A stretch of 64,000 bases of DNA, taken from Microglena sp. YARC (taxonomy: Eukaryota; Chlorophyta; Chlorophyceae; Chlamydomonadales; Chlamydomonadaceae). The notes below the pieces were generated by a model. It was not told the DNA's origin. It saw only the letters and a program-made list of their open reading frames with translations, and searched no databases. Below are positions 54,516-63,998 of the stretch, piece after piece. How positions within the stretch are numbered: the stretch's first letter is position 1; every line of letters begins with the position of its first letter. The stretch spans positions 1,946,900-2,010,899 of the forward strand of contig CM039462.1 in the NCBI GenBank assembly GCA_022414725.1, written 5' to 3'. Both the position numbers and the translations under genes were made by a program.

Positions 54516-54809
54516 ATGGCCACTACTTCTTCTCCAGCCAAATCCTCGGTCGTCGTGCCCGGACAGGCTGCCATGTCCAAAATCAAGTACATCAGAATAA
54601 ACGAAGAAATCAAAACGCATCCTGCAGGAAGACCATGTGTCCACTGAAACCACGCACGATCTTATCATGAAGTGCATCCGAGACACCATCAATTTCGACC
54701 CCAAAGACCCACCTACGGAATACGTGACAAGAAGAAAATCGCACAACACCAGAAGGATCGCAACATAGCCATAAGGGACATAGCCATCATTCTACGGAAA
54801 CAATATCGA
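54516..54809 (+). pseudogene. Small basic protein gene downstream of the helicase, frameshifted
   Basis: Starts MATTSSPAKSSVVVPGQAAM; after shifts it continues KRILQEDHVSTETTHDLIMK, CIRDTINFDPKDPP and KKKIAQHQKDRNIAIRDI. The motif order matches the 104-aa gene at 5010-5324. It lies 60 bp downstream of the helicase on the same strand, so the two were probably neighbours in one viral genome. Confidence 0.45.
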
Positions 54810-54924
54810 TAACGGACACTCCTGCATACCCCTGCCTGCCCCGACTGTAACAATTAATTCAAAAACTCAAATCTCATGAAACATTTTTTTTTGAGGGGTA
54901 CCGCTTGAGCTGCGCATGTATCAA

Positions 54925-55720
54925 ACGGCGGCTCATTCAAAACACGGAAACACAAAAAACACACCAATTTACTAAACTTGGTTTGGTTCTCTTTTAACAA
55001 AGGGCCTTGTCTGGGACTGGTTCCCTATATTACTATTCTAATATCCTTAAAAATTGTGTATTAGTGTATATGTGTTATGGGGGTGAAAACGATTCCCATG
55101 TAAATACCCCCATATTGTCAAGCAGAAGTCTGCTTGGACCATTCGGTTTTCTTTTGGATGACAGTCCTACGGACCTACAAGTGAATGCGATTGCGTAAGA
55201 TGCGGCGGCTCATTCAAAACACGGAAACACAAAAACACACCAATTTACTAAACTTGGTTTGGTTCTCTTTTAACAAAGGGCCTTGTCTGGGACTGGTTCC
55301 CTATATTACGTATTCTAATATCCTTAAAAATTGTGTATTAGTGTATCTGTGTTATGGGGGTGAAAACGATTCCCATGTAAATACCCCCATATTGTCAAGC
55401 AGAAGTCTGCTTGGGACCATTCGGTTTTCTTTGGATGACAGTCCTACGGACCTACAGTGAATGCGATTGCGTAAGATGCGCGGCTCATTCAAAACACGGA
55501 AACACAAAAACACACCAATTTACTAAACTTGGTTTGGTTCTCTTTTAACAAAGGGCCTTGTCTGGGACTGGTTCCCTATATTACTATTCTAATATCCTTA
55601 AAAATTGTGTATTAGTGTATATGTGTTATGGGGGGTGAAAACGATTCCCATGTAAATACCCCCATATTGTCAAGCAGAAGTCTGCTTGGGACCATTCGGT
55701 TTTCTTTGTAGATGACTGAA
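54925..55720 (+). repeat. Three tandem copies of a ~277-bp unit
   Basis: Each unit begins GGCTCATTCAAAACACGGAA, includes CAAAGGGCCTTGTCTGGGAC, ATGTGTTATGGGGGTGAAAA and the hairpin palindrome CAAGCAGAAGTCTGCTTG. The last unit diverges after the palindrome. The unit's first part is also found at 52027-52075. Confidence 0.9.
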
Positions 55721-56307
55721 TCATACCGAAGAATAATGAAATCGCATCCAATGCATCAATCATCAATCGAACCCTCAAGGACCGTACAGAGTGCCCAGGT
55801 AGCTTTCCCAGTTTTTTGGAAGTTGCGAGTCTAACGGTTCCCTAGAGGAGGAACTGCTCGTCTTCACAAGCTGTGGTCGGCTTCCTTGACAGCACTCTCA
55901 TCGATCCGAGAGGTCAGCCAACCTCGAGTGTGTTATCAGACAATCTGGGTCTGGGCAATCCCCATCGATGCTGTCGGGCGTGAGCCACACATTTCACTCG
56001 AGGCTCGATATCCATGATCATGAAGATTTTGTTAAGCAAAAAATTATGTAAGTGGATGATTTCTTAATTTTGGATGTTCCCCCCTCCGTTTACACTCGTT
56101 TTTCGAAAGCCGCCTTGCGTGTATGAGAATGGACAATGAGGATGCGAAAGCCGCCGTGGCATGTGTGAGAATGGACGAGTAGGATGCGTAAGCCGCAGTG
56201 CGTGTGTGAGAATGAATGGACGGACGGGGGGTCTGCGAAAGCCGCCTTGGTGTGTGAGAATGAATGGACAAACGGGGGGCTGCGCAAGCCGCCTTGGTGT
56301 GTGTGAA

Positions 56308-56388
56308 GATGAATTCCACTGCCCCACTCCATGGGTCCCGCGATTCCCCTTTCATAATCCCGAAGTAGTTGTCAAGCAGACTTCTGCT
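56308..56388 (-). repeat. Two-hairpin dispersed repeat at the inner edge of the right arm
   Basis: Inverted counterpart of 4515-4595. CAAGCAGACTTCTGCTTGAG palindrome and the CCCACTCCATGGG version of the second hairpin. Confidence 0.8.
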
Positions 56389-56595
56389 TGAGGTTTGTTT
56401 CTGTAGAGAGAGATAACGTTACACACACAGCAAAAACAATGCTGTTACTGTAGAGAGAGAGAGGGAACGTTACATCCATCTGGGGAGAGGGGGGAACGTT
56501 ACATACTCAGCAAAACAATGCCGAGACCTATATGGATCAAAGTTGTTTACACTCGTTTTTATTAAAACAATAGTTTAGTTTGCTAATCTGTCATC

Positions 56596-56689
56596 GGGTT
56601 TGTAGCTCAGTGGTAGAGCGTGAGGTTAAGCCAAATTTCTTCATTCCTTGATCATGTCGCCACTGATGGGTTCGAATCTCGGTGCTCCA
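56596..56689 (+). tRNA. tRNA-like sequence, right-arm copy, degenerate
   Basis: A box GTAGCTCAGTGGTAGAGC and B box GGGTTCGAATC are present, but the acceptor stem no longer pairs and the variable arm is reduced. The left copy (4257-4368) folds better. Probably a pseudo-tRNA or SINE head. Confidence 0.35.
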
Positions 56690-56702
56690 GTGTTTTGCCA
56701 AA

Positions 56703-56868
56703 AATGGGCGTTCCTGCCTCCCGGCCGATTGTTTTTAATTTCTAATCAGGATTTGGAGCCTCCTGAACGACTCGCTAGCTTGAGACATCAGCACCAAGGA
56801 ATCACAATTCCGCTCCATACCATGTTTCGCAACCAGTCAAAATCGGCCGGGAAGCAGGAACGCCCATT
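56703..56868 (+). mobile_element. 166-bp MITE with 4-bp target duplication
   Basis: Inverted termini: AATGGGCGTTCCTGCCTCCC on the left and GGGAAGCAGGAACGCCCATT on the right, with CGGCCGATT continuing inward. CAAA flanks both sides. The left arm has the empty site (a single CAAA between TTTTGC and GTTCC), so the insertion happened after the arms duplicated. It carries no coding sequence. Older relatives are at about 686-770 and 47110-47230. Confidence 0.85.
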
Positions 56869-56925
56869 CAAAGTTCCACCTTAAGTTAATCAAGTTACCT
56901 GAGTTAGTCAATTAAGTTAACTAAG

Positions 56926-57560
56926 TTAGTCAATTTCCTGGCTGCGGATATCTTGACTGAAGACGCGTCCACCGCGATCCACAGCTGTCACGATCATACG
57001 ACGAATTGTCACAAATCCCAAGTGTTGTTCCTTCTTTCATGTCAATGTTGATGAGATGCGGTATCCAGACGAATGTCTACTAGCGCACATAGTGGCCTGC
57101 TGTATGGCTTTCAACACCTTGGCATTTCCAGTTTGGCAGGGCTTTGAGGATTTTCGTCTCCACCACGAAAAAGTGTGTTGATAGCATGTGAGAATACAAG
57201 GGCGTCCCCGTTGGCGCGCTTGAAGCATCCGTCATCAAAGACGTACTCCACAGCGACGAGGAACAAACGTGACGATGGGGATGTGTGGTGTTTTTGTCTA
57301 ATTAGGTGGTGCAATGCGTTATACTCCAATACGCGTGGATCGCCGGAAGTAGCCGATGACGTCCGCAGTGCATTGAGACGGCTGACATTCCGGCAGTGGA
57401 GGCGATCAAGAAACTTGGATGTGTCGAGACTGTCCATGTCCAGCGCCCTTCCTAGTTGGCGGACTGCTTTGAAATGGGCTGACAAGGTTGTGTCGGCATC
57501 GCGTCGATGAAGACTCTTTTTTTCGCGCATACGTGGATGTGGCAATGACTCCAATCTCAA
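56926..57560 (-). pseudogene. Hypothetical protein, right-arm copy
   Basis: Counterpart of 3566-4190. The frame is open from the leader region through LDRLHCRNVSRLNALRTSSA and LFLVAVEYVFDDGCFKR to about 57111, then shifts once or twice before the final stop at 56926. Function unknown. Confidence 0.5.
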
Positions 57561-57915
57561 AAGAAGGCTTACATATCCGTCTGTGTGGCGTGTGGAAAGA
57601 GAGAGAGAGAGAGATAGAAAGATAGAGAGAGAGAAAGAGAGAGAGAGAGAGAGGGATAGATATTCGCGTGTGTATGTATTTTGCTTTATTTGTAGATGGA
57701 AGAAAGGAAAGAGGAGGGTGGTGTGCGAATGACGCGCTAGGGAAGAGGCTGATGAGGAGAAGAAAAGAAAAATATGCATGCTCGGGGCGAGGAGGTCCTT
57801 TTATGATGCCCGGCTATCGTACCTCCAGCAATACACAAGGATTGGGCATGCCTGGGTACGCAAAGCGCCGGTCCCTTTAATCTGAGTGAGTGAGTGATTG
57901 AGTGATGGACGATGA
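57500..57915 (-). repeat. Leader segment with CT microsatellite, copy 3
   Basis: Inverted counterpart of 3130-3670; its CT tract (GA on this strand) is at 57598-57660. Confidence 0.75.
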
Positions 57916-57944
57916 AGATGAGTCGTCTACATGTGTTCCGCATC

Positions 57945-58185
57945 TTGTGTCCTCCTATACATTCGACAGTGTTCCGCCGTTTGCGTGTGTCCTCCGATAC
58001 ATTCGACAGTGTTCCGCATCTTGTGTGTGTCAATGAGGGTCGTGCGTGTGCCATTCGGTGTCCGATACATTTGACAGTGTTCTGCCGTTTGCCTGTGTCC
58101 TCCGATACATTCGACAGTGTTCCGCATCTTGTGTCATCCGATACATTCGACATTGTTCCGCCGTTTGCGTGTGTCCTCCTCCGAT
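57945..58185 (-). repeat. 33-bp minisatellite, right-arm locus
   Basis: Five to six units of the CGACAGTGTTCCGC repeat; the left arm has only a remnant at the same position (about 3095-3120). Confidence 0.85.
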
Positions 58186-58344
58186 GGACCAGTCAGATCC
58201 TAGGACACGTGTTTCCGCGAGTCCGCAGCTGAATTCCCCTGCCCCACTCCGTGGGCCCGCGATTGATTGATTGATTGATTGTTTATAAAGTATAGCTTTC
58301 CACTTGTTGTCTCAAACAGGCTTAAGACGGGCACCGAGGACTAC

Positions 58345-58923
58345 TTACTTTGGCCTTGCTACGGCCAGTAAGACCTTGCCCCCTAACCTGCTCCCGGTCA
58401 TGGCGTAGAAAACGAATGACCACCCCCTTGTGAGAATTAGGTGCGCTCCTCCCAAACGGTGCGCATCATCATGCGAGTCGAGGAGTGTGTACCTTGCAGC
58501 ACCGGGTGTGTGTGACAAAATGTTGACTGCCTCCTTCAGCATCTCAAAGACCGACGCTGTATAAATTGATCCGTTTGGTAAATGTAGGCAATGCAACCAT
58601 ACTGCGTTGCACTCCCACATATCGTCATCGAATGTAACATGGTCCACGTACTTGAAGCGAAGTCTTGGCTCGATACTAGAGACGTTGCACCAAAGCCTAT
58701 CGGCTCCCGGCCTCAACCAACCTCGTAGACGCGGCATTTGCTTGCGCTCACCACGGAATTCGATCATAAGGCGGCCTTGATTCCGACTTGATTCCGACAC
58801 GCTAGCCTGCTTTTGCTGATCTGAAGAAGCACTTTGGGGGTTGCAAGAGTTGTCTTCGAGCTTCGCTGGACGACTGTACTTAGGCGTGGCCAAGGCCCCC
58901 TTAAAAGTATTGAGTGTAGCCAT
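58345..58923 (-). CDS. Conserved hypothetical protein, 192 aa, right-arm copy
   Basis: Starts MATLNTFKGALATPKYSRPA; the frame is open further upstream but that part is repeat-derived. After a Ser/Gln-rich linker comes a folded part: RLMIEFRGERKQMPRLRGWL, RLWCNVSSIEPRLRFKYVDH, LPNGSIYTASVFEMLKEAVN and LGGAHLILTRGWSFVFYAMT. Intact here, frameshifted twice in the left arm. No known domain recognised; a role in the virus-like element is possible from context only. The stop is embedded in AAAGTAAGTAG, which could also be read as a splice donor. Confidence 0.6.
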   Translation of the reverse strand: MATLNTFKGALATPKYSRPAKLEDNSCNPQSASSDQQKQASVSESSRNQGRLMIEFRGERKQMPRLRGWLRPGADRLWCNVSSIEPRLRFKYVDHVTFDDDMWECNAVWLHCLHLPNGSIYTASVFEMLKEAVNILSHTPGAARYTLLDSHDDAHRLGGAHLILTRGWSFVFYAMTGSRLGGKVLLAVARPK

Positions 58924-59107
58924 TGTACGGCTGTAATCTGTACGGATTTTGCGTTTCTTACACTCGTTTTTTGAGGCGCACACGAAACCCTTGTCGCCGA
59001 CTAAATCCGCATGATGACGCGCGTCCCAACTCTCTATCAGCATCCCTATCCCTCAAGGCGTAATCCAATGTGTTTTCGCGCGCCTCGAAGCTTCACACGA
59101 GTCCTCA

Positions 59108-59192
59108 ACTGAATTCCCCTGCCCCACTCCGTGGGTCCCGCGATTCATCTTTCATACTCCCGACATAGTTGTCAATCAGAAGTCTGCTTGAG
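59108..59192 (-). repeat. Two-hairpin dispersed repeat, right-arm copy
   Basis: Inverted counterpart of 2091-2180, with CCCCACTCCGTGGG and the partly decayed palindrome. Confidence 0.8.
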
Positions 59193-59499
59193 ACGACACG
59201 TGTCCCCATGCGCATCGACCCACGAGTGTAAAAAAGTCATATCCGACACGTGTCCCCATGCGCCTCAAAAAATACGAACCCTACTTGACGCACCCAGGCC
59301 AAGCCACACCCAGCCATGTCAATCTTAACCAAGTACCAAAGTACTCCAATTCTTCTCTCACGAACTCAGTGTGTTCTGGAGTATCCATCGAAATCCAAAA
59401 GCTAATTCCGAGGGTTAACTCAGTGTGTTAGGGAGCATCCAGCGAACTCCGAAAGCTAATTCCGAGGGTGAGTTCAATAGTAGCAGTCATCGAGATCTA

Positions 59500-59850
59500 G
59501 TCATGGTTACTTTCATTGCTGCTAGTATTTGCGAGGCTTGCTAGCTCTATGTCTCCACCTGCGAAAGCATTATCCAGTCATGGTTACTTTCATTGCTGCT
59601 AGTATTTGCGAGGCTTGCTAGCTCTATGGCTTCACCTGCGAAAGCATTATCCAGTCATGGTTACTTTCATTGCTGCTAGTATTTGCGAAGTTCGCGTTTG
59701 GATTGCGCTGGCTTGCTAGCTCTATGGCTCCACCTACCTGCGAAAGCATTATCCAGTCATGGTTACTTTCATTGCTGCTAGTATTTGCGAAGTTTGCGTT
59801 TGGATTGCGCTGGCTTGCTAGCTCTATGGCTCCACTGCGAAAGCATTATC
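59500..59850. repeat. 80-100-bp tandem repeat, right-arm copy
   Basis: Counterpart of 1355-1790, with about four units ending 80 bp before the 118-aa gene. Confidence 0.8.
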
Positions 59851-59930
59851 CAGTAATTGATTGCGAAGATTGTGCTGTCTGCGAAAGCATGAGCTGACCA
59901 AACATCCACCCATGTTCGCAGGCACTGAAG

Positions 59931-60287
59931 ATGGCTATGAAGAAGAAAGGGTCTATCAAGATTCGGCTCCGAACTGAAAGGTGTATGGAGTTCGAGTATG
60001 TAGGAAGTTTGCCGTACATAAAGCATGGCAACTTTTGCATCATCGACGAGGATGGTGGCGAGGATGTCTACAGAGAAGGGGTTCGACTGCGAGATTTGAA
60101 GCACTCGTCATCTCCAGATTTTCGTGTCCTAATTCTGGAGATGTTTGGTATGCCTCTCCCTTTGCTGGTGAATTGCAGGGATTGCCCTGCAAATGCAGTT
60201 TTGACAGTCGATCACTCGACTACATTCGTAGCCGGTAACTGTGGTGTATGCCCACTTAGCATGGCGGCGGGTGGGGCTGGAGGTTGA
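59931..60287 (+). CDS. Conserved hypothetical protein, 118 aa, right-arm copy
   Basis: Same protein as 914-1270 with about three substitutions: CRDCPANAVL keeps its Cys pair, CNCGVC becomes GNCGVC (one Cys lost), and YRGGV becomes YREGV. The loss of one Cys argues that not all Cys are metal ligands. Confidence 0.6.
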   Translation: MAMKKKGSIKIRLRTERCMEFEYVGSLPYIKHGNFCIIDEDGGEDVYREGVRLRDLKHSSSPDFRVLILEMFGMPLPLLVNCRDCPANAVLTVDHSTTFVAGNCGVCPLSMAAGGAGG

Positions 60288-60460
60288 TGAGGTGGGGGAT
60301 GGAGATTGAGATTGAGATTGAGATGGAGATCTATTGATTGAGAGCTATTGTAACCAGTTGCATCCGCCCACTCTTCTCCTTGTCCCACTCATTGTCCCTG
60401 TGACACTCCATTTTTTTTGTCTTTTGTCTTTTTGAATTTGTATGAGTCGTTCTGGAGGCT

Positions 60461-60673
60461 CTAAATTCTGAGTAGACATTTTAAAAAATCCGCCCAGAGT
60501 AAGGAACGCCCATTACATGCATAATCGTCCGCACTGCGTGTATACCGTGGGCGAGCAGGGAGTAGTGGGACACCTTGTATTTCATGGTAAAATGTGCTTA
60601 AGGAAATGTTGTGCATGATTTTATCACCAAAAGAATAAGAAAGGATCTTAACATCATCATCATAATAATGCAA
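60461..60673 (-). pseudogene. Ribbon-helix-helix-like fragment, right-arm copy
   Basis: Counterpart of 582-717. The longest frame begins MHYYDDDVKILSYSFGDKIM and contains HNISLSTFYHEIQ; the LLAHGIHAVRTI helix is again in another frame. Confidence 0.4.
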
Positions 60674-60680
60674 ACATAGA

Positions 60681-61250
60681 ATGGGTGATGCAAATCATCC
60701 TTTACCTGTTCTACAAAATAGTGCATGTACCCCCAATGACAGTAACCACATCGTCAATAATGTGCTCCATTATGTAAACAAATGCACAAGTAAGGTATCA
60801 ATCATTGTATTTCCAGAGTGTGGCAGCGGATATCATGAGTGGAATGTGTTAATAGCCCTCATTCAAACCGGTTATAACATCAATACAGCGATTTTCATGG
60901 ATAGCCATATCGATCCCCATTCGGTGGACGAGTGGCTTAGGCTGTCTTAAGTGCACCATGTCGAGACAAAAGTTGTTGACTCGTACGTAGCGCTAGAGCA
61001 TTGGACTAAGCAGCAAACCTCCCCAAACAAAGTGTTTGTAATTTACATCAATGGTGGGCTGAAGTTCGGTGAGTCGTATTGTGCCAAACATGGATCCTCT
61101 GCATGTCTCACTTCGGCGGCACAATTCAGGAAGTGGTGTGACCAGAACGCAGCTAACCAACTCACAATTAATTTCATTGGACGAGACATGCGACACCCTG
61201 CCGATTGCAAGTCATGGACTGAATTGGCTAACACGTTCACTAAACTGTGA
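60681..61250 (+). pseudogene. Unknown alpha/beta-like protein, right-arm copy, one in-frame TAA
   Basis: 190 codons in one frame from MGDANHPLPVLQ to ELANTFTKL, interrupted only by TAA at 60948-60950. Features: VSIIVFPECGSGYHEWNVLI (strand, loop, helix), TAIFMDSHIDPHSVDEWLRL, VVDSYVALEHWTKQQ and VFVIYINGGLKFGESY. The alternating strands and helices, and the acidic end of the second strand (FMD), suggest a Rossmann-like fold. At the TAA the left copy has CAA. If read through or reverted, this would be a complete gene. Confidence 0.55.
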
Positions 61251-61446
61251 TATACATTTTGATCTGGTCGTTGACAGTGTTGATCCTATCCGGTATGATA
61301 GGAACACCCGGAAATTTGTAAATTTAATCTTACACTCCGCCAAGTAAATAAATGTTGCAAAATATTCACTACTATTTTGATTAATGGGTTTAAGTAAATC
61401 AGGCCAAAAAACATAAGGCGATGATAATTCTAAAAGAAAAACTAAG

Positions 61447-61809
61447 ATGAACGCTTGTCGCTTGGTTATTCAGGCATCCACTCACCCTGTGTCTGATATA
61501 GATAGAGTTGTTTCGCGTCAAGACTGCTACATACATGTCGATCTGAACAGGGAGATATGTGAAGACTTCAACGAAATACAAGTTGATTTACCTTACATGC
61601 AAACAACTAGAGAACCAGGGAGATTGCTGGTGTTCAAAGAAAATGATTTCTTGCATGCAATTAATAACATGAGTCAAACGTGTCCATATAGTATCGAAAA
61701 AGCCCTCCGATTTGCTAACCTATTCGGACTACATTCAACTGAGCTGCACTTTCTTAGAATTTGCAGTAAACATAAACTGCACTTGAACAAGTATCTATTT
61801 ACCGATTAA
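61447..61809 (+). CDS. Hypothetical protein, 120 aa, paralogue of 20557
   Basis: MNACRLVIQASTHPVSDIDR to HKLHLNKYLFTD, stop TAA. About half the residues match the 20557 protein, over the full length. It lies just outside the inverted repeat. No family recognised. Confidence 0.6.
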   Translation: MNACRLVIQASTHPVSDIDRVVSRQDCYIHVDLNREICEDFNEIQVDLPYMQTTREPGRLLVFKENDFLHAINNMSQTCPYSIEKALRFANLFGLHSTELHFLRICSKHKLHLNKYLFTD

Positions 61810-61891
61810 TAAGCAAATATGAAATGAAGGAAATTCACTAGGGTTGTCAAGTTTAACTTTGTTTTTAAAATAGGGGGCCTGAGCATCTTCC

Positions 61892-62356
61892 TCATCCGGT
61901 GATACCAGGAGGCAAAGTAGTACCATTCCCTATTAATCCAATTATCATGTACAACTCCATGACGCAATGGATCAACCCCATGCCTGCCTTCCAATATCTC
62001 CCTGCACCAGAGCGGTATGGCCACTTGGTTGAAGGACTTGCAGGGCAGTCTGAAGCACCGATTTCTCCGTTGAGTTGATGACCCACCTGTGTGCAATCAC
62101 AATCACAAGCGTCGTGTGTTATACTAATGATGTTGTCTAGGTTGTTCAAATGGCTATAGAGACAACAAAGCAAATCATACCGGTTGTTGTTTCTCAGCAG
62201 GGCTACGGCAGCTTCAACAGCCGCATGCGCCACCCGCACTGCCTCATCAGCTCGCTCAGCAGTTTGTACAAGTGCAGCCAATGCAGCATTCTTGTGTGTC
62301 CCTCCGTCAGCGATGATGATGCCTAGCTGAACTGTTGATGTATTAGTGAAGTCCAT
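61892..62356 (-). CDS. Hypothetical protein, about 154 aa
   Basis: The likely start is MDFTNTSTVQLGIIIADGGT (62356); the frame is open to 62482. A long Ala-rich helix (AALAALVQTAERADEAVRVA, HAAVEAAVALL) is followed by a Cys/Asp-rich DACDCDCTQVG and a hydrophobic end (CVMELYMIIGLIGNG). It may be helical-bundle forming. A lone Tc1-type MITE terminus lies upstream at 62404. Family not recognised. Confidence 0.4.
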   Translation of the reverse strand: MDFTNTSTVQLGIIIADGGTHKNAALAALVQTAERADEAVRVAHAAVEAAVALLRNNNRYDLLCCLYSHLNNLDNIISITHDACDCDCTQVGHQLNGEIGASDCPASPSTKWPYRSGAGRYWKAGMGLIHCVMELYMIIGLIGNGTTLPPGITG

Positions 62357-62832
62357 GCTTATTATCTGTGTGCATGAACAAATGAAAGCATTTCTGACAA
62401 ACAAGATACTGTTCCGCTGACTGTAGGCTTTAAGTAATACCGCGTGTGGCCGCACACAGAGAGTTCCGTTGAGTGTATCCACTTACTTGCACTCTGACAA
62501 TACAGGTCGTTTGCTTTGTGTGTCATCTGTCAAGATGTCTACAACGAGAATCATGTCACACAAAACAACCTCTAAACATATGTCTGCATATGCAGACTCT
62601 TCAAATTGCCTTTCAAATAGAGAGAATCATGTCACACACAAACAACCTCACTCCACAGGGTTCGGATGCCCCCCAAAAATAGAGTGGGAGTACACGAACG
62701 AACACGAGAAGCATCATCATCGTGACACGCCTCCGCGAAAACGGCGGCGGAACCTTGTTCATTGAGCTATTTTATTTATTATAACAAGCGGCGGAGCCCC
62801 TTTCCCCCCCCCCCCTCAAAAACGCAAGAGAG

Positions 62833-62856
62833 TGTCAAGCAGAAGTCTGCTTGAAC
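62833..62856 (+). repeat. Isolated hairpin palindrome
   Basis: TCAAGCAGAAGTCTGCTTGA without the rest of the two-hairpin repeat, next to the start of the G+C-rich repeat (62780-62820). Confidence 0.8.
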
Positions 62857-62893
62857 GATCCCAGAGCGGGTCGCAGAGCATACCTTGCGCGAC

Positions 62894-63998
62894 TCAGCAT
62901 CGCTTCTCCACCTGATGCAAAACGCCTTGGTCAGCCAGCTGGTCCTTGTGGGCATCCAGATACCCGTGCAAGCAGCGCATCATCTCTTTTGAGAGCAGGT
63001 CGGATGATGTGGCCAGCAGCCTAGGTAGCACCTCCCGCTCATAGGCCTTGACAAAGAGCGGGTGGTGGACGGAGTAGCCGTAGTTGTTGCGGCGGAAGTC
63101 GGTGTCGGCGCGAGTGTGCACAAACATCAGCTGCCAAGGGTTTTGCACGTCCACGCCCGGCCCGCCTGACATGCCCGGGAAGGTGCTGCAGGTGTGCTCG
63201 ATGATGCGCTGAGAGGCCCCGGCCACCAGTCCAGGCGACACGACCAAGCGCGAGGGGTAGCACACATCATCCTCCAGGTCATAGATTTTCATCCAGCCGC
63301 CAGTCTGCTGGAGCAGGCAGCTGATGGCCCAGTAGCTCGGCCTCATGAGCGGCCTGCTCATAATCCGCCTCGGTGCGCAGAAACCTTTGCGCCCATTCGG
63401 CAGTCAGGCGATGAGCAAACCCCAGCACGCACACCGCGTCCCCATCCACCAGCTTCCTTGCGCTGGGAATGAAGAGCTGCATCGGACCCCCCTCAGGTGC
63501 CTTGGTGACCATGAACCCGAAGTCTGGCAGGACCTCAGCCTCACCGATGCGCTGCGAGGGCTGCGAGGGGATGTGTTCAGCCAGCTCGCTAACGTTGTGC
63601 CCCGCTGTTAGCCAGCCCAGGTCCACAATCGCGCGGGGAACCGGCCGAGTGGACAGACTGGACGGCAGCACGTCTGTGCCGTAGCCGCACCGCCACTTCT
63701 GTTGCACGCTGGCGGGCATGAGGCAGTGCCCAGCGCTGCCCCACAACACCCCTACGCCGGCAGGTGCTGCGATTGGAAAGAAGGTGCCACTGCTGTGCCC
63801 CGTTGGCTCTTCCCACAGCCCACGCATGAGCTTTATGCCTGTGTACTTCCCGCTGCTCTGCTCAAGCAGCACCTCGTTGTCACTAGCTGCACCACGGATC
63901 AGTACCTTGCCTGTTATGTGGTCCAACGGAAAAGTGCGCTTGTAGGTTCCAGTGCCTTTGGTGACAATCGGCTTCTCAGCAGCAGCCTGCTGCAGCAT
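62894..63998 (-). CDS. Trypsin-like serine protease, one frameshift, possibly 5'-partial
   Basis: Two frames overlap near 63300 and together give a trypsin-fold protein. Catalytic His: LWGSAGHCLMP. Catalytic Asp: LPDFGFMVTK. Catalytic Ser: FPGMSGGPGVDV followed by LMFVHTRAD, as in Trypsin_2-type proteases. The N-terminus MLQQAAAEKPIVTKGTGTYK may start beyond the window edge. It is G+C-rich and unlike the viral genes, so probably a host gene. The frame shift may be a sequencing error since all three catalytic motifs are kept. Confidence 0.65.

Larger units (their letters stand above)
56312..61193. repeat. Right arm of the large inverted repeat
   Basis: Counterpart of 1-4594. It is about 0.3 kb longer because of an extra MITE (56703-56868) and extra 33-bp repeats (57945-58185). 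In most shared genes this copy has fewer frame errors than the left. Confidence 0.9.
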
